This document shows positions 11,755-19,242 of a stretch of 64,000 nucleotides of DNA, one piece after another. Position numbers and translations under genes: made by a program. The stretch comes from Bradyrhizobium sp. LTSP885 (GTDB taxonomy: Bacteria > Pseudomonadota > Alphaproteobacteria > Rhizobiales > Xanthobacteraceae): NCBI RefSeq assembly GCF_000938305.1, contig NZ_JYMT01000010.1, forward strand, positions 91,475-155,474. Reading direction: 5' to 3'. The notes under the pieces are model-generated. The model did no database searches. It was not told the origin of the DNA and saw only the letters and a program-made list of their open reading frames with translations. Within the stretch, counting starts at the first letter, position 1. Each line of letters starts with the position of its first letter.

Positions 11755-12915
11755 TCAGGCGCCGGCGATGCGATTGCGTCCCCGGGCCTTGGCTGCGTAG
11801 AGCGCGCGGTCGGCGCGGGCGAGCAATGTATCGGAGGTCTCGTTCTGACGCAGCGTTGCGACGCCTGCGGAGATCGTCACCTGCATGCCGGGCGAGAACG
11901 CGCTCCAGTCGAGATCGGCAATGATCGCGCGGAGCCGCTCGAGCGCGCGCGTGGCGTCGTCCTGGGACAGGTCGGGCAGCACCAGCAGGAATTCCTCGCC
12001 GCCGTAGCGGCCAAAGCGGTCGATGCTGCGGATATTGGCGAACATGCTGATGGCGAAGGTTCGCAGCGCCTCGTCGCCGATCGGATGGCCGTAGAGGTCG
12101 TTGATGCGCTTGAAATGGTCGAGGTCGATCAGCGCGATCGCGCAGGAGCTGCCGTTGCGCGCGCAGCGCGTGATCTCTTCCTCGAGCATGCGCATGATGC
12201 AGCGGCGATTGAAGGCGCCGGTCAGGTCGTCGAGTTCGGCGAGTTCCTCGATGCGCCGGTAGGCTTCCTTCAGCTTCACCCCGCTCTGATAGAGCGATTG
12301 CTGCATCGAGCTCGAGAAGATGCCGAGGAACATGCAGCGTCCGATGGTCAGTGCGAACACCAGCATGGTGGCAAAGCGGTCGATCATCGTGCCGGTCGGC
12401 ATTCCGATCGGCTTGTCGGTCCACAGAAACAGCGCTGCGAGGCCAAGCACCATCACGGTCCAGATGATGGAGGTCTGGCGCGCCGAGGTGCGGAGCGCGC
12501 CGAAGCCGAACACCACGAACAAATTGCAGAGAAACAATATCCCGACTTCCGGCGCGAGATAGGCGAACACGAGGAGGTTCACCATGTTGACGGCGGATTG
12601 CGCTGCGACCAGGTAGTGGTCGCGGAAGCGCTCGTGGAAGCCAAGCTCGGAGAGCAGCACGTAGACCGCCACCAGAGTGAGGCCGGCCAGGGCATAGCCG
12701 GTCGCGACTGAAACCGACGTGGTGCCGACATGGGCGTAGATCAGCAGCACGACGGCATCGAGCACGAAGCAACTGCCGATCATCGACTGGATCTGGCGGC
12801 GCTGCTTGGCGCGGCGCGCCAGGCGCTCGGCCGTCAGCTTGGGACGGCCGCCTTCCAGTGCGCCCGCGATCGGGCCGAGAAATGACGATGCAGCGCTGCC
12901 CATGGTCTTCGCCAT
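11755..12915 (-). CDS. Membrane-bound diguanylate cyclase (GGDEF)
   Basis: 386 aa. An N-terminal block of about six transmembrane helices (residues 45-200) is followed by a linker helix and a GGDEF domain from about residue 225. The active-site motif is intact as GGEEF, preceded by the product-inhibition site RSID five residues upstream (as in PleD), so it should make cyclic di-GMP from two GTP and be feedback-inhibited. Other family signatures seen: DDLTGAFNRR, LIDLDHFKRINDLYGH and ADRALYAAKARGRNRI. The membrane sensor region is of no type I recognise. Likely transcribed with the DUF2336 gene downstream. Confidence 0.93.
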   Translation of the reverse strand: MAKTMGSAASSFLGPIAGALEGGRPKLTAERLARRAKQRRQIQSMIGSCFVLDAVVLLIYAHVGTTSVSVATGYALAGLTLVAVYVLLSELGFHERFRDHYLVAAQSAVNMVNLLVFAYLAPEVGILFLCNLFVVFGFGALRTSARQTSIIWTVMVLGLAALFLWTDKPIGMPTGTMIDRFATMLVFALTIGRCMFLGIFSSSMQQSLYQSGVKLKEAYRRIEELAELDDLTGAFNRRCIMRMLEEEITRCARNGSSCAIALIDLDHFKRINDLYGHPIGDEALRTFAISMFANIRSIDRFGRYGGEEFLLVLPDLSQDDATRALERLRAIIADLDWSAFSPGMQVTISAGVATLRQNETSDTLLARADRALYAAKARGRNRIAGA

Positions 12916-13332
12916 TGGTGGAACCGGGCAAAAATCTACGTGGGAAAGCCTTTAGGTTTGGTATCTTTTGGAACCGAATCTGCTCCGTTAAAATCCGGTC
13001 AGCACCCTTGTTTCTTAAGGGAAATCCGTTAGTCCGAGGTGCCGGGCGCGGGTGTGCCGAAGCACTGCGTGGCGCGGGTTCACCACGTGGGTACTGGCTT
13101 GCCGGTGAAGCCTTGCTATGGTCGCACAGCATTGCGCGGCATCAGAGAAAGTGTTCATTACCATGATACCGTTTTCTGGGCCTCGATCGTCTCCGTGGGT
13201 TGCTCCGCGGCCCGATGATCGACTGTGGCCTAGATCACACATGCGGTCAGGACATTGCCGTAATGTGAAGAATCTTGCCTCTCGCGTCGAACCGCGCGCC
13301 ATTCCCCTCCGACCAACCTTGCGAGACGGCCA
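12916..13332. other. Divergent intergenic region without a recognised gene
   Basis: 417 bases between the diguanylate cyclase (minus) and the second ECF sigma gene (plus). It should hold both promoters, but I cannot place a -35/-10 pair with confidence. A GGAAC...CGTT pair at 12970-12989 has 11 bases between the parts, too few for an EcfG-type promoter. No conserved open frame seen. Confidence 0.5.
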
Positions 13333-13902
13333 TTGAGCGCGACACAGGCGGCTTCAGATGACGTTCTGATCGCCCGGATCGCTCAAGGCGACCGGCTTGC
13401 CATGCAGGTGCTGTACGGACGGCACCATGTCAGGGTATTTCGTTTCGGGCTTCGGCTCGTGCGCAATGAGCAGGTCGCGGAAGACCTCATCAGTGAAGTC
13501 TTCCTCGATGTGTGGCGTCAGGCGGGCAAGTTCGAGGGACGATCCGCCGTTTCGACCTGGCTTTTGGCGATTACCCGTTTCAAGGCGTTGTCTGCGCTGC
13601 GGCGCAGGAAGGATGCCGAACTGGATGATGAGGCCGCGAACGCGATCGAGGATACGTCCGACGATCCGGAAACGGTGGTGCAGAAGAAGGATACCGGTGA
13701 AGCGCTGCGTAAGTGCCTGACGGCGCTATCGGCGGACCATCGGGAAATCGTCGATCTTGTCTACTATCACGAGAAATCCGTGGAAGAAGTTGCCGAGATC
13801 GTCGGCATCCCGGAGAATACCGTGAAGACGCGCCTGTTCTACGCACGCAAGAAACTTGCCGAGCTGCTGAAGGCAGCTGGCATCGAGCGAGGTTGGCCAT
13901 GA
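13333..13902 (+). CDS. ECF-family RNA polymerase sigma factor
   Basis: 189-aa sigma-70 family ECF factor. Region 2: VAEDLISEVFLDVWRQ and FEGRSAVSTWLLAITRFKALSALRRR; region 4: LSADHREIVDLVYYHEKSVEEVAEIVGIPENTVKTRLFYARKKL, ending in a typical helix-turn-helix. The start is TTG 13333, as no ATG or GTG lies in frame close to the conserved region; ribosome site weak. The stop (TGA) overlaps the ATG of the anti-sigma gene, so the two are translationally coupled. It heads a three-gene unit with anti-sigma and S8 protease. Target promoters are unknown. Confidence 0.9.
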   Translation: MSATQAASDDVLIARIAQGDRLAMQVLYGRHHVRVFRFGLRLVRNEQVAEDLISEVFLDVWRQAGKFEGRSAVSTWLLAITRFKALSALRRRKDAELDDEAANAIEDTSDDPETVVQKKDTGEALRKCLTALSADHREIVDLVYYHEKSVEEVAEIVGIPENTVKTRLFYARKKLAELLKAAGIERGWP

Positions 13903-14612
13903 TGGCAGCGAACAAGAAAATGCTGGATCAAGAGCCCAGCGAGATCGAGATGCTGTTGCCGTGGCACGCGGCTGGCACGCTGAACGCGCGCGACGCGCGC
14001 CGTGTCGAGGACGCGCTCGCACGCGATCCGGAGCTGGCGAAGCAGTTTGCCGTCATCCGCGAGGAATTGGGCGAGACCATTCATCTCAACGAGAGCCTGG
14101 GTGCACCCTCGGCGCGCGCCATGCAGAAGCTGTTCGCGGCGATCGATGCCGAACCCGAACGCAAGCCGGCGATGTCGGCGCGCATCTGGAGCGGAATCTC
14201 GGAGTTTTTCGCAAAGTTGTCGCCGCGCACGCTGGCCTGGTCGGCCAGTCTCGGCGCGATCGCGCTGCTGTTGCAGGCGGGCGTGATCGGCGCGGTGCTG
14301 ATGGGGAGCCAGCCGGCCTCGTTCCAGACCGCCTCGCTCGATACAGCCGATCGCAACACGCCGCTGACCCGTGATCTCGGTGGCACGGCTGCCGCGCCAC
14401 CGCGCATGCTGGTGCGCTTTGCGCCGGACGCCAAGATCGCCGACATTACCGCGCTGCTCGACACCTATCAGGCCTCGATCGTCGATGGCGCCAAGGGCGG
14501 CCTGTTCCGGCTGCAGTTCGGCAGCCGCGCGATGGGCAAGAACGACGTCGCAGCGTTGATCGCCAGATTGCAGAAAGAGAAGATCGTCAGCCTCGCGGTC
14601 GAAACGCCGTAA
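13899..14612 (+). CDS. Single-pass membrane anti-sigma factor with propeptide-like extracytoplasmic tail
   Basis: 237 aa. The N-terminal part (residues 13-60: SEIEMLLPWHAAGTLNARDARRVEDALARDP) matches anti-sigma domains that bind ECF factors, but the zinc-ligand cysteines of zf-HC2 types are absent. A transmembrane helix spans about residues 113-136. The extracytoplasmic tail (about 168-237) runs PPRMLVRFAPDAKIADITALL through GLFRLQF to IVSLAVETP. That pattern (beta strand, helix, GLFR strand, helix, final strand) resembles the N-terminal propeptide of subtilisin-like proteases, including the segment of the next gene (residues 178-250). ATG 13899 overlaps the sigma stop. The anti-sigma role is inferred from position and the N-terminal domain; the propeptide likeness is my own comparison. 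Confidence 0.8.
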   Translation: MMAANKKMLDQEPSEIEMLLPWHAAGTLNARDARRVEDALARDPELAKQFAVIREELGETIHLNESLGAPSARAMQKLFAAIDAEPERKPAMSARIWSGISEFFAKLSPRTLAWSASLGAIALLLQAGVIGAVLMGSQPASFQTASLDTADRNTPLTRDLGGTAAAPPRMLVRFAPDAKIADITALLDTYQASIVDGAKGGLFRLQFGSRAMGKNDVAALIARLQKEKIVSLAVETP

Positions 14613-14649
14613 GCTACGGTTGGCGGTTCTGCGTCGCGTTGAGGACACG

Positions 14650-16428
14650 ATGAACCGTGATGACCTGAGCTGGAAGAGCACCGCGGTGGCTGTCGCCATT
14701 GCGGTATTGCCATTGGTATGTCTGGCCGATTCAGCGGCGGATGCACAAAGCTTCATGCGCTCGCCGACGCTGCGTGTCGAGCCGCGCGTCTCGATCGGGC
14801 CGCGGATCAATCCGAACATCGCGGGGAGGGTGGGCGCCAACGCGGCCGGCAGGGTCGGCACCAATGTCGCGGGCAGGGTGAACGCCAACGCTGTGGGCAG
14901 GGTGGGCGGCACCATGGCCGCGCGCACGACGCCATCGGTCCCCCCCGTCACGACTACATCGAGGATCGCGGTCTCGCGGCTGGCCACCGGCTCCGCGCTG
15001 TCCTATGCGCGCTATTCGCCCAATCTCTATCCCGCCTGCGACTATGCCTATCGTGGCCGCGACGGCGAATGCGCCGACGACCCGGTCGCCCTGGTCGACG
15101 GCGGCAGCGGCAAGGGCGCCGCAGGGAAGGGCGTGACCGGTCCTGGCGGCGGCGTGCAGGCTGCGCTCGACCGGCGAGCTGTGCCGAACGAACTCGTGGC
15201 CGAAATCGACGGCGCATTGACGGATGCTCAGGCTGACGAGCTCGCGCAACGCCACGGCCTGATCCGGATCGCGTCGCAGAATTTTTCGCTGCTCGGTGCG
15301 ACGATCGGCCTGTTCCGCGTCGCCGGCAATCGGCCGGTGGACGTGGTGAGCCGCGAGTTTGCCGGCGACGGCAGCGTCCGCTCGGTGCAGCCGAACTATC
15401 GCTACCTGCTGCAGGATCAGCAGGCGGTTCCAAGCGAGGGCGATCCGGCGCAATACGCGCTCGCACAGCTGCGCTTGCCGCAGGCGCACACGCTGGCCCA
15501 CGGGATGAACGTGACGGTTGCCGTCATCGACTCCGGCATCGATGCCAGCCATCCGGAACTGGCCAATACGATCTCGGATACGTTCGACGCGCTTGGCAGC
15601 AAGGAAGGGCCGCATCTTCATGGCACCGGTATCGCGGGCGCGATCGCGGCGCATGCCAAGCTGATGGGGAGCGCGCCGGAGGTCCGGATCCTGGCGATCC
15701 GTGCGTTCGGTGCGGTTGCGAGCGGCGCCCAGAGCACGTCTTTTGTGATCCTCAGGAGTCTCGACTACGCGGCGTTGCATGGCGCGCAGATCGTGAACAT
15801 GAGTTTTGCCGGACCAAAGGACGCGCTGATCGCGCGCGGTGTTGCCGCGGCCGCGGCCAAGGGCATCGTGCTGATCGCTGCCGCCGGCAATGCGGGTGCG
15901 AAATCCCCGCCGCTCTATCCGGCAGCCAATCCGGATGTGATCGCGGTCAGCGGCACCGACGCCAGGGACAAGCTGTTCACGGCGTCGAACCGCGGCGACT
16001 ACATTGCGTTGGCGGCGCCGGGCGTCGACATTCTGCTGCCCGCGCCCGACGGCAAATATCAGATGGCGTCGGGCACCTCTTTCTCCGCGGCCTTCGTCAG
16101 CGGCATTGCCGCCCTGGTGCTGGAACGCAATCCTGCGGCGAAGCCGAGCGAGGTGCGCGCAATCCTGACGAGCACCGCCCGTGACCTCGGCGCGCCCGGC
16201 CGCGACGATCTGTTCGGGGCGGGCGAGGCGGATGCCTTCGCCGCCGTCACGGCGGCGATCAAGGCGCCCGCCGTTCCCGTTGCGACCGTCTCGGACAAGC
16301 CGTCGCAGCCGCCGAAGGCTCCCGACAGCAATAACACTTCCGTGAGCCGCGCGTTGATCGATGCGGCGCCGTCGATGGCGTCCGACAAATCCGCGGCAAA
16401 CGACGCAAATCGCCCCGCTGCGCAATGA
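14650..16428 (+). CDS. S8 (subtilisin-like) serine protease of the ECF sigma operon
   Basis: 592 aa, exported. Signal-like N terminus (residues 10-33), then four 8-residue repeats of the form xNxxGRVG (about 54-86), a region with two cysteines (C130, C141), a propeptide-like segment (about 176-250), and a peptidase S8 domain with catalytic Asp294 (AVIDSGID), His324 (HLHGTGIAG), oxyanion Asn414 (AAGNAG) and Ser477 (SGTSFSAAF). All catalytic residues are present. The C-terminal 55 residues are low-complexity. ATG 14650 has GAGGAC upstream. It follows the anti-sigma gene by 37 bases, so it is probably in the same operon; it may be the effector of the sigma response or cleave the anti-sigma (inference). 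Confidence 0.9.
   Translation: MNRDDLSWKSTAVAVAIAVLPLVCLADSAADAQSFMRSPTLRVEPRVSIGPRINPNIAGRVGANAAGRVGTNVAGRVNANAVGRVGGTMAARTTPSVPPVTTTSRIAVSRLATGSALSYARYSPNLYPACDYAYRGRDGECADDPVALVDGGSGKGAAGKGVTGPGGGVQAALDRRAVPNELVAEIDGALTDAQADELAQRHGLIRIASQNFSLLGATIGLFRVAGNRPVDVVSREFAGDGSVRSVQPNYRYLLQDQQAVPSEGDPAQYALAQLRLPQAHTLAHGMNVTVAVIDSGIDASHPELANTISDTFDALGSKEGPHLHGTGIAGAIAAHAKLMGSAPEVRILAIRAFGAVASGAQSTSFVILRSLDYAALHGAQIVNMSFAGPKDALIARGVAAAAAKGIVLIAAAGNAGAKSPPLYPAANPDVIAVSGTDARDKLFTASNRGDYIALAAPGVDILLPAPDGKYQMASGTSFSAAFVSGIAALVLERNPAAKPSEVRAILTSTARDLGAPGRDDLFGAGEADAFAAVTAAIKAPAVPVATVSDKPSQPPKAPDSNNTSVSRALIDAAPSMASDKSAANDANRPAAQ
14812..14910 (+). repeat. In-frame tandem repeat encoding four copies of xNxxGRVG
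   Basis: Four 24-base imperfect units inside the S8 protease gene, each encoding an octapeptide with invariant Asn and Gly-Arg-Val. They sit between the signal peptide and the propeptide region. Confidence 0.75.
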
Positions 16429-16530
16429 TTTTCGGCGGCGGACGCCCGCCAATGGCGCAGCGAAACCGGGATCGGAAAAGTTAAAAAAATCGCCGGGAGT
16501 TTGAACGTCCGCAGCCCCTATCACGACTTA

Positions 16531-16649
16531 TGTGTGTGGGAGCGGTTTACCCTCCCCGACGGCTATATTCGGCGCGAGCGCCCATCCACCCCAAGCGCCC
16601 ATATGGCTTAGACCCGTCCGGTTGTCCCCCCGGGCGGGTCTTTCATTTT
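16531..16649 (+). ncRNA. Candidate structured small RNA ending in a strong terminator
   Basis: No conserved protein frame here. Three stems can be drawn: GGGAG 16538-16542 with CTCCC 16552-16556; GGCTATAT 16561-16568 with ATATGGCT 16601-16608 (8 pairs, two of them G-U); and the terminator hairpin 16611-16640. The loop side of stem 1 continues as CCCTCCCC, a ribosome-site-complementary sequence. It could be an independent small RNA or the 3' untranslated end of the protease operon, whose stop is 102 bases upstream. The 5' end is not defined: TTGAAC at 16501 has no well-spaced -10. I do not match it to a named family. Confidence 0.4.
16611..16649 (+). terminator. Rho-independent terminator
   Basis: Eleven-pair stem GACCCGTCCGG / CCGGGCGGGTC (one T-G pair), 8-base loop, followed by TTTCATTTT. 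Confidence 0.85.
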
Positions 16650-16995
16650 GGGCGAGCCTTGTGTGACGGCTGGGCCCGGCGCGGTGCGCAATCCCCAATC
16701 TGGCAGGCTGCCGGCGGTGACGAGATCCGCGCAGCGGGCGGGCCCAGCGACCAATTTATGTGGATCGTTCAGGGGCGGCTCGTTGGAAAGCGCGATGCAT
16801 CGTCAGCATGCAAGTGGACGGCTTGACTGTGGATATCGTGAGAAACCCCGTAGTGAAGCGGGTTTTCTTCACCGCCCGTCGCCAATTAAGAATTTAGTTA
16901 GACTTTATTTACCTTTTCCACAGAATATCTCCGTCACGTCCAGTTGATTCGGTTCGGTTGCGTCTGCGTCCGTCTCTCTCCCTGCGGGCAGTTAA
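16650..16995. other. Intergenic region without a recognised gene
   Basis: 346 bases upstream of the TIGR03809-type gene. A short hairpin (CCCG...CGGG near 16847-16862, followed by TTTTCTT) may be a second, weaker terminator. Open frames that cross the region (for example 16530-16826) have no recognisable similarity and run through the terminator above. Confidence 0.4.
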
Positions 16996-17475
16996 ATGAC
17001 ACATCGGACCGACGTGGCCAGAGGCCAGGAGATCGTTGCGCGCTGGTGCAACCTTGCCGAGCAACGGCTGGAACATCTCACCGAGCTGTTCGAAACCGGC
17101 CGTTGGCGCCGCTATCACAGCGAAGAAGCCTTTCTCGAAAACATCAGGGAAGCCACGGCGGCGGTCGACACCTGGCGCGAACTGCTGTCGCGCGAAGCCT
17201 CGCTCGACAATTCACCGATCGATTTGTCCTGGCTCGGTCGCGGGCGATCGAAACTGTCGCCATGCGAAGTCTCGCCGGTGCGCGAGCGCCAGCCGGAGGC
17301 GGCGGCGTTGGCTCAATCCACCATGATGGCCATGACGGCAGCGCTGGAGACGGCCGCCGCCGTGCTCGAGGAAACGCCCGCTGTGACCGATGCGCCGCCG
17401 CTCGAGATGCCCGCGCCGGTGCTTGATCTCAACGCGATCCAGGCGCGCTATCCGCTGTTGCGCAACTCGCTCTAG
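16996..17475 (+). CDS. TIGR03809-type conserved protein, unknown function
   Basis: 159 aa, cytoplasmic, mostly helical N-terminal half (RGQEIVARWCNLAEQRLEHLTELFETGRW) and an Ala/Pro-rich C-terminal half ending in LNAIQARYPLLRNSL. I recognise it as the TIGR03809 family, restricted to Bradyrhizobium, Rhodopseudomonas and relatives and found next to TIGR03808, exactly as here. No enzymatic motif is visible. The gene converges on the TIGR03808 gene with 9 bases between the stops. Confidence 0.75.
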   Translation: MTHRTDVARGQEIVARWCNLAEQRLEHLTELFETGRWRRYHSEEAFLENIREATAAVDTWRELLSREASLDNSPIDLSWLGRGRSKLSPCEVSPVRERQPEAAALAQSTMMAMTAALETAAAVLEETPAVTDAPPLEMPAPVLDLNAIQARYPLLRNSL

Positions 17476-17484
17476 ACGCGCAGG

Positions 17485-18855
17485 TCAGCGCCGCACAGCG
17501 TTCGCACCGATCATCAGCTGCGCAAATTGCTGGGCGCCGCCGGCCGACAGGTCGGTGGTCACAGGGCGGGCGTGATCGAGCCCGACCACCGCCCCGCGCG
17601 GGGTCTCCGAGATCATGTTGTTGTTGATCAGCGCGGTTCCGGCGCCCGGCACCACCGAGACGCCGATGCCGACAAACGCGTTGCGGATCACGTTTCCCGA
17701 TATCGCGACGTCACGCAGATACTTGCCCCATCCGGCGACGATGCCGAATGACGGGGCGTTCTCGATCACATTGCCGGTGACGGCCGTATCAGCCTCGACA
17801 TAAATGCCGATGCCGGCATCGTCGTCAGGCGCGGTGCCGATCGGGCGCTTCGGGACGAGGTTGCGGATGATATTGCCCTGGACCACCGCGATGCGGCCGC
17901 CTTCGTTGAAATTGCACACGGAGACGCCGACCGCAGCGCCGTCGACCGTGTTGTTGGCGATGACCGCAGCCTCGAAGGCGAACTCCGAATAGAGCGCGAC
18001 CTCGCGGACATTGCTGACGCTGTTGTCCGTGATGTGGATGTTGGAGGCGGAATTGCCGCGTACCGCGGAATAGTCGCAGTTCCTGATGCGGTTGCCGCGC
18101 ACGATGACGTTGCCGGCGCGGAAGGCGTTGATGGCGTTGCCGTACTGCCCGGAGCCGCCGGGGCCGGCCTTGATATCCTCGATGCGATTGTCGGCCACGA
18201 TGGAGCCGTCGTCGCCAACAGCGGTGCGCAGGATCTCGATGCCGTTGTCGTTGGTGCCCTTGATGGTGTTGCGCGAGACGATCAGGCCCAGCGCATCGAA
18301 CGACACCAGCGCGGTGGCCGCGATGTCGGTGAAGATGTTGTTGCTGACGTCGCCGGATATCTGCTCGAACCAGATGCCGCTGCCGCCGCTACCGGTGAAT
18401 TCGCAATCGGTGATGCGGATGTCGCGGCCGGACAGGCAGTGCACCAGGCCGCGCCGGGTCGGCAACGGGATGTTGCCGCCATCAAGCATGAGGCCGGTAA
18501 GCCCGATGCCGCCGGCACCTTCGCCCGACAGCATCGACAAACCGCCGTTGAACGCGAGCTTGCTCGCGCCGCGCACGCCGATCAGCTGGCTGCCGGGGGC
18601 AAGACGCAGCAGGCCGGTGCGGTAGATTCCGGGCGGGAACACCAGCGGCACCTGCGCGCGGGCAGCCTCGTCGATCGCGCGCTGCAAATTCCGGCTTTGA
18701 TCGTCAGGGCTGCCGGCGCGAACGCCATATTGCGTGACGTCGCGTCCGAGCGACCCGACCGATGGCGCCGCGCGCGCCGCGTCGGGCGACATCGCCAGCG
18801 CGCCGGCGACGCCGACGGCGGATGCTCCGATCAGATGGCGGCGGTTGACGTCCAT
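17485..18855 (-). CDS. Tat-exported right-handed beta-helix protein (TIGR03808 type)
   Basis: 456 aa. Twin-arginine signal (NRRHLIGASAVGVAGALA) followed by a pectate-lyase-like beta-helix with many repeats of the N-x-I-x-N/G-N type (for example VSRNTIKGTNDNGIEIL, IVADNRIEDI, VIRGNRIRNCDYSAV-like coils). The opening segment TQYGVRAGSPDDQSRNLQRAIDEAARAQVPLVFPPGIYRTG is the standard start of parallel beta-helix carbohydrate-active proteins. ATG 18855 is chosen because it begins the Tat signal and has GAGGG upstream; two earlier ATGs in frame exist. The family is named for its Tat signal and repeat; no substrate is known to me. Confidence 0.85.
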   Translation of the reverse strand: MDVNRRHLIGASAVGVAGALAMSPDAARAAPSVGSLGRDVTQYGVRAGSPDDQSRNLQRAIDEAARAQVPLVFPPGIYRTGLLRLAPGSQLIGVRGASKLAFNGGLSMLSGEGAGGIGLTGLMLDGGNIPLPTRRGLVHCLSGRDIRITDCEFTGSGGSGIWFEQISGDVSNNIFTDIAATALVSFDALGLIVSRNTIKGTNDNGIEILRTAVGDDGSIVADNRIEDIKAGPGGSGQYGNAINAFRAGNVIVRGNRIRNCDYSAVRGNSASNIHITDNSVSNVREVALYSEFAFEAAVIANNTVDGAAVGVSVCNFNEGGRIAVVQGNIIRNLVPKRPIGTAPDDDAGIGIYVEADTAVTGNVIENAPSFGIVAGWGKYLRDVAISGNVIRNAFVGIGVSVVPGAGTALINNNMISETPRGAVVGLDHARPVTTDLSAGGAQQFAQLMIGANAVRR

Positions 18856-19242
18856 GGCATAGCCCTCGCTGAAGGCGCGAGAGGTGACCTTCATGCCCGA
18901 TAGGTAACGCGAAATGCGGCGCTGCTTGGTGAACACGCCGACGCAGCCGGGCGTTTGTTGGCGGTAGGGTTAATCTTGGGTACAGCAGGTCAGCGCGCGT
19001 CGTTTACGAGAGGTGGCCTGCCTCGTAACTGCGGGTGATGGTGACGGAACTCCCGGCCGCAGGCGCGCGCCGCCAAAATATCGAAAACAACCCCATGCAA
19101 AGTAGCGGGCGGCTGCCGGCGTTCGACAAGGCAACTTGACACGTCGGGCAACTCAGCGATATTCTTCCAGTATTCCGAAATCGTGTACTCACGCGCTAGA
19201 GGCCGCGCCGCTATGCGGTGACGCGGATGCGCAGCCTCTCGC
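18856..19242. other. Intergenic region, probably containing a dispersed repeat
   Basis: 387 bases between the beta-helix gene and meaB. The stretch about 19064-19165 (with AAAATATCGAAAACAACCCC and AACTTGACACGTCGGGCAAC) looks familiar to me as a sequence repeated between genes in Bradyrhizobium; only one copy is in this window, so I cannot prove it. A 62-codon frame across it on the minus strand is not supported as a gene. Confidence 0.35.

Noticed and set aside
11056..12711. A 551-codon open frame on the plus strand
   Set aside because: Opposite-strand shadow of the DUF2336 and diguanylate cyclase genes.
12970..12989. GGAAC...CGTT pair resembling an EcfG general-stress promoter
   Set aside because: Only 11 bases separate the two parts; the consensus needs 16-17.
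16530..16826. 98-codon plus-strand frame
   Set aside because: Runs through a strong terminator hairpin and shows no conserved features; better explained as RNA or untranslated sequence.
19004..19192. 62-codon minus-strand frame next to meaB
   Set aside because: Falls in a probable dispersed repeat; no ribosome site or domain.
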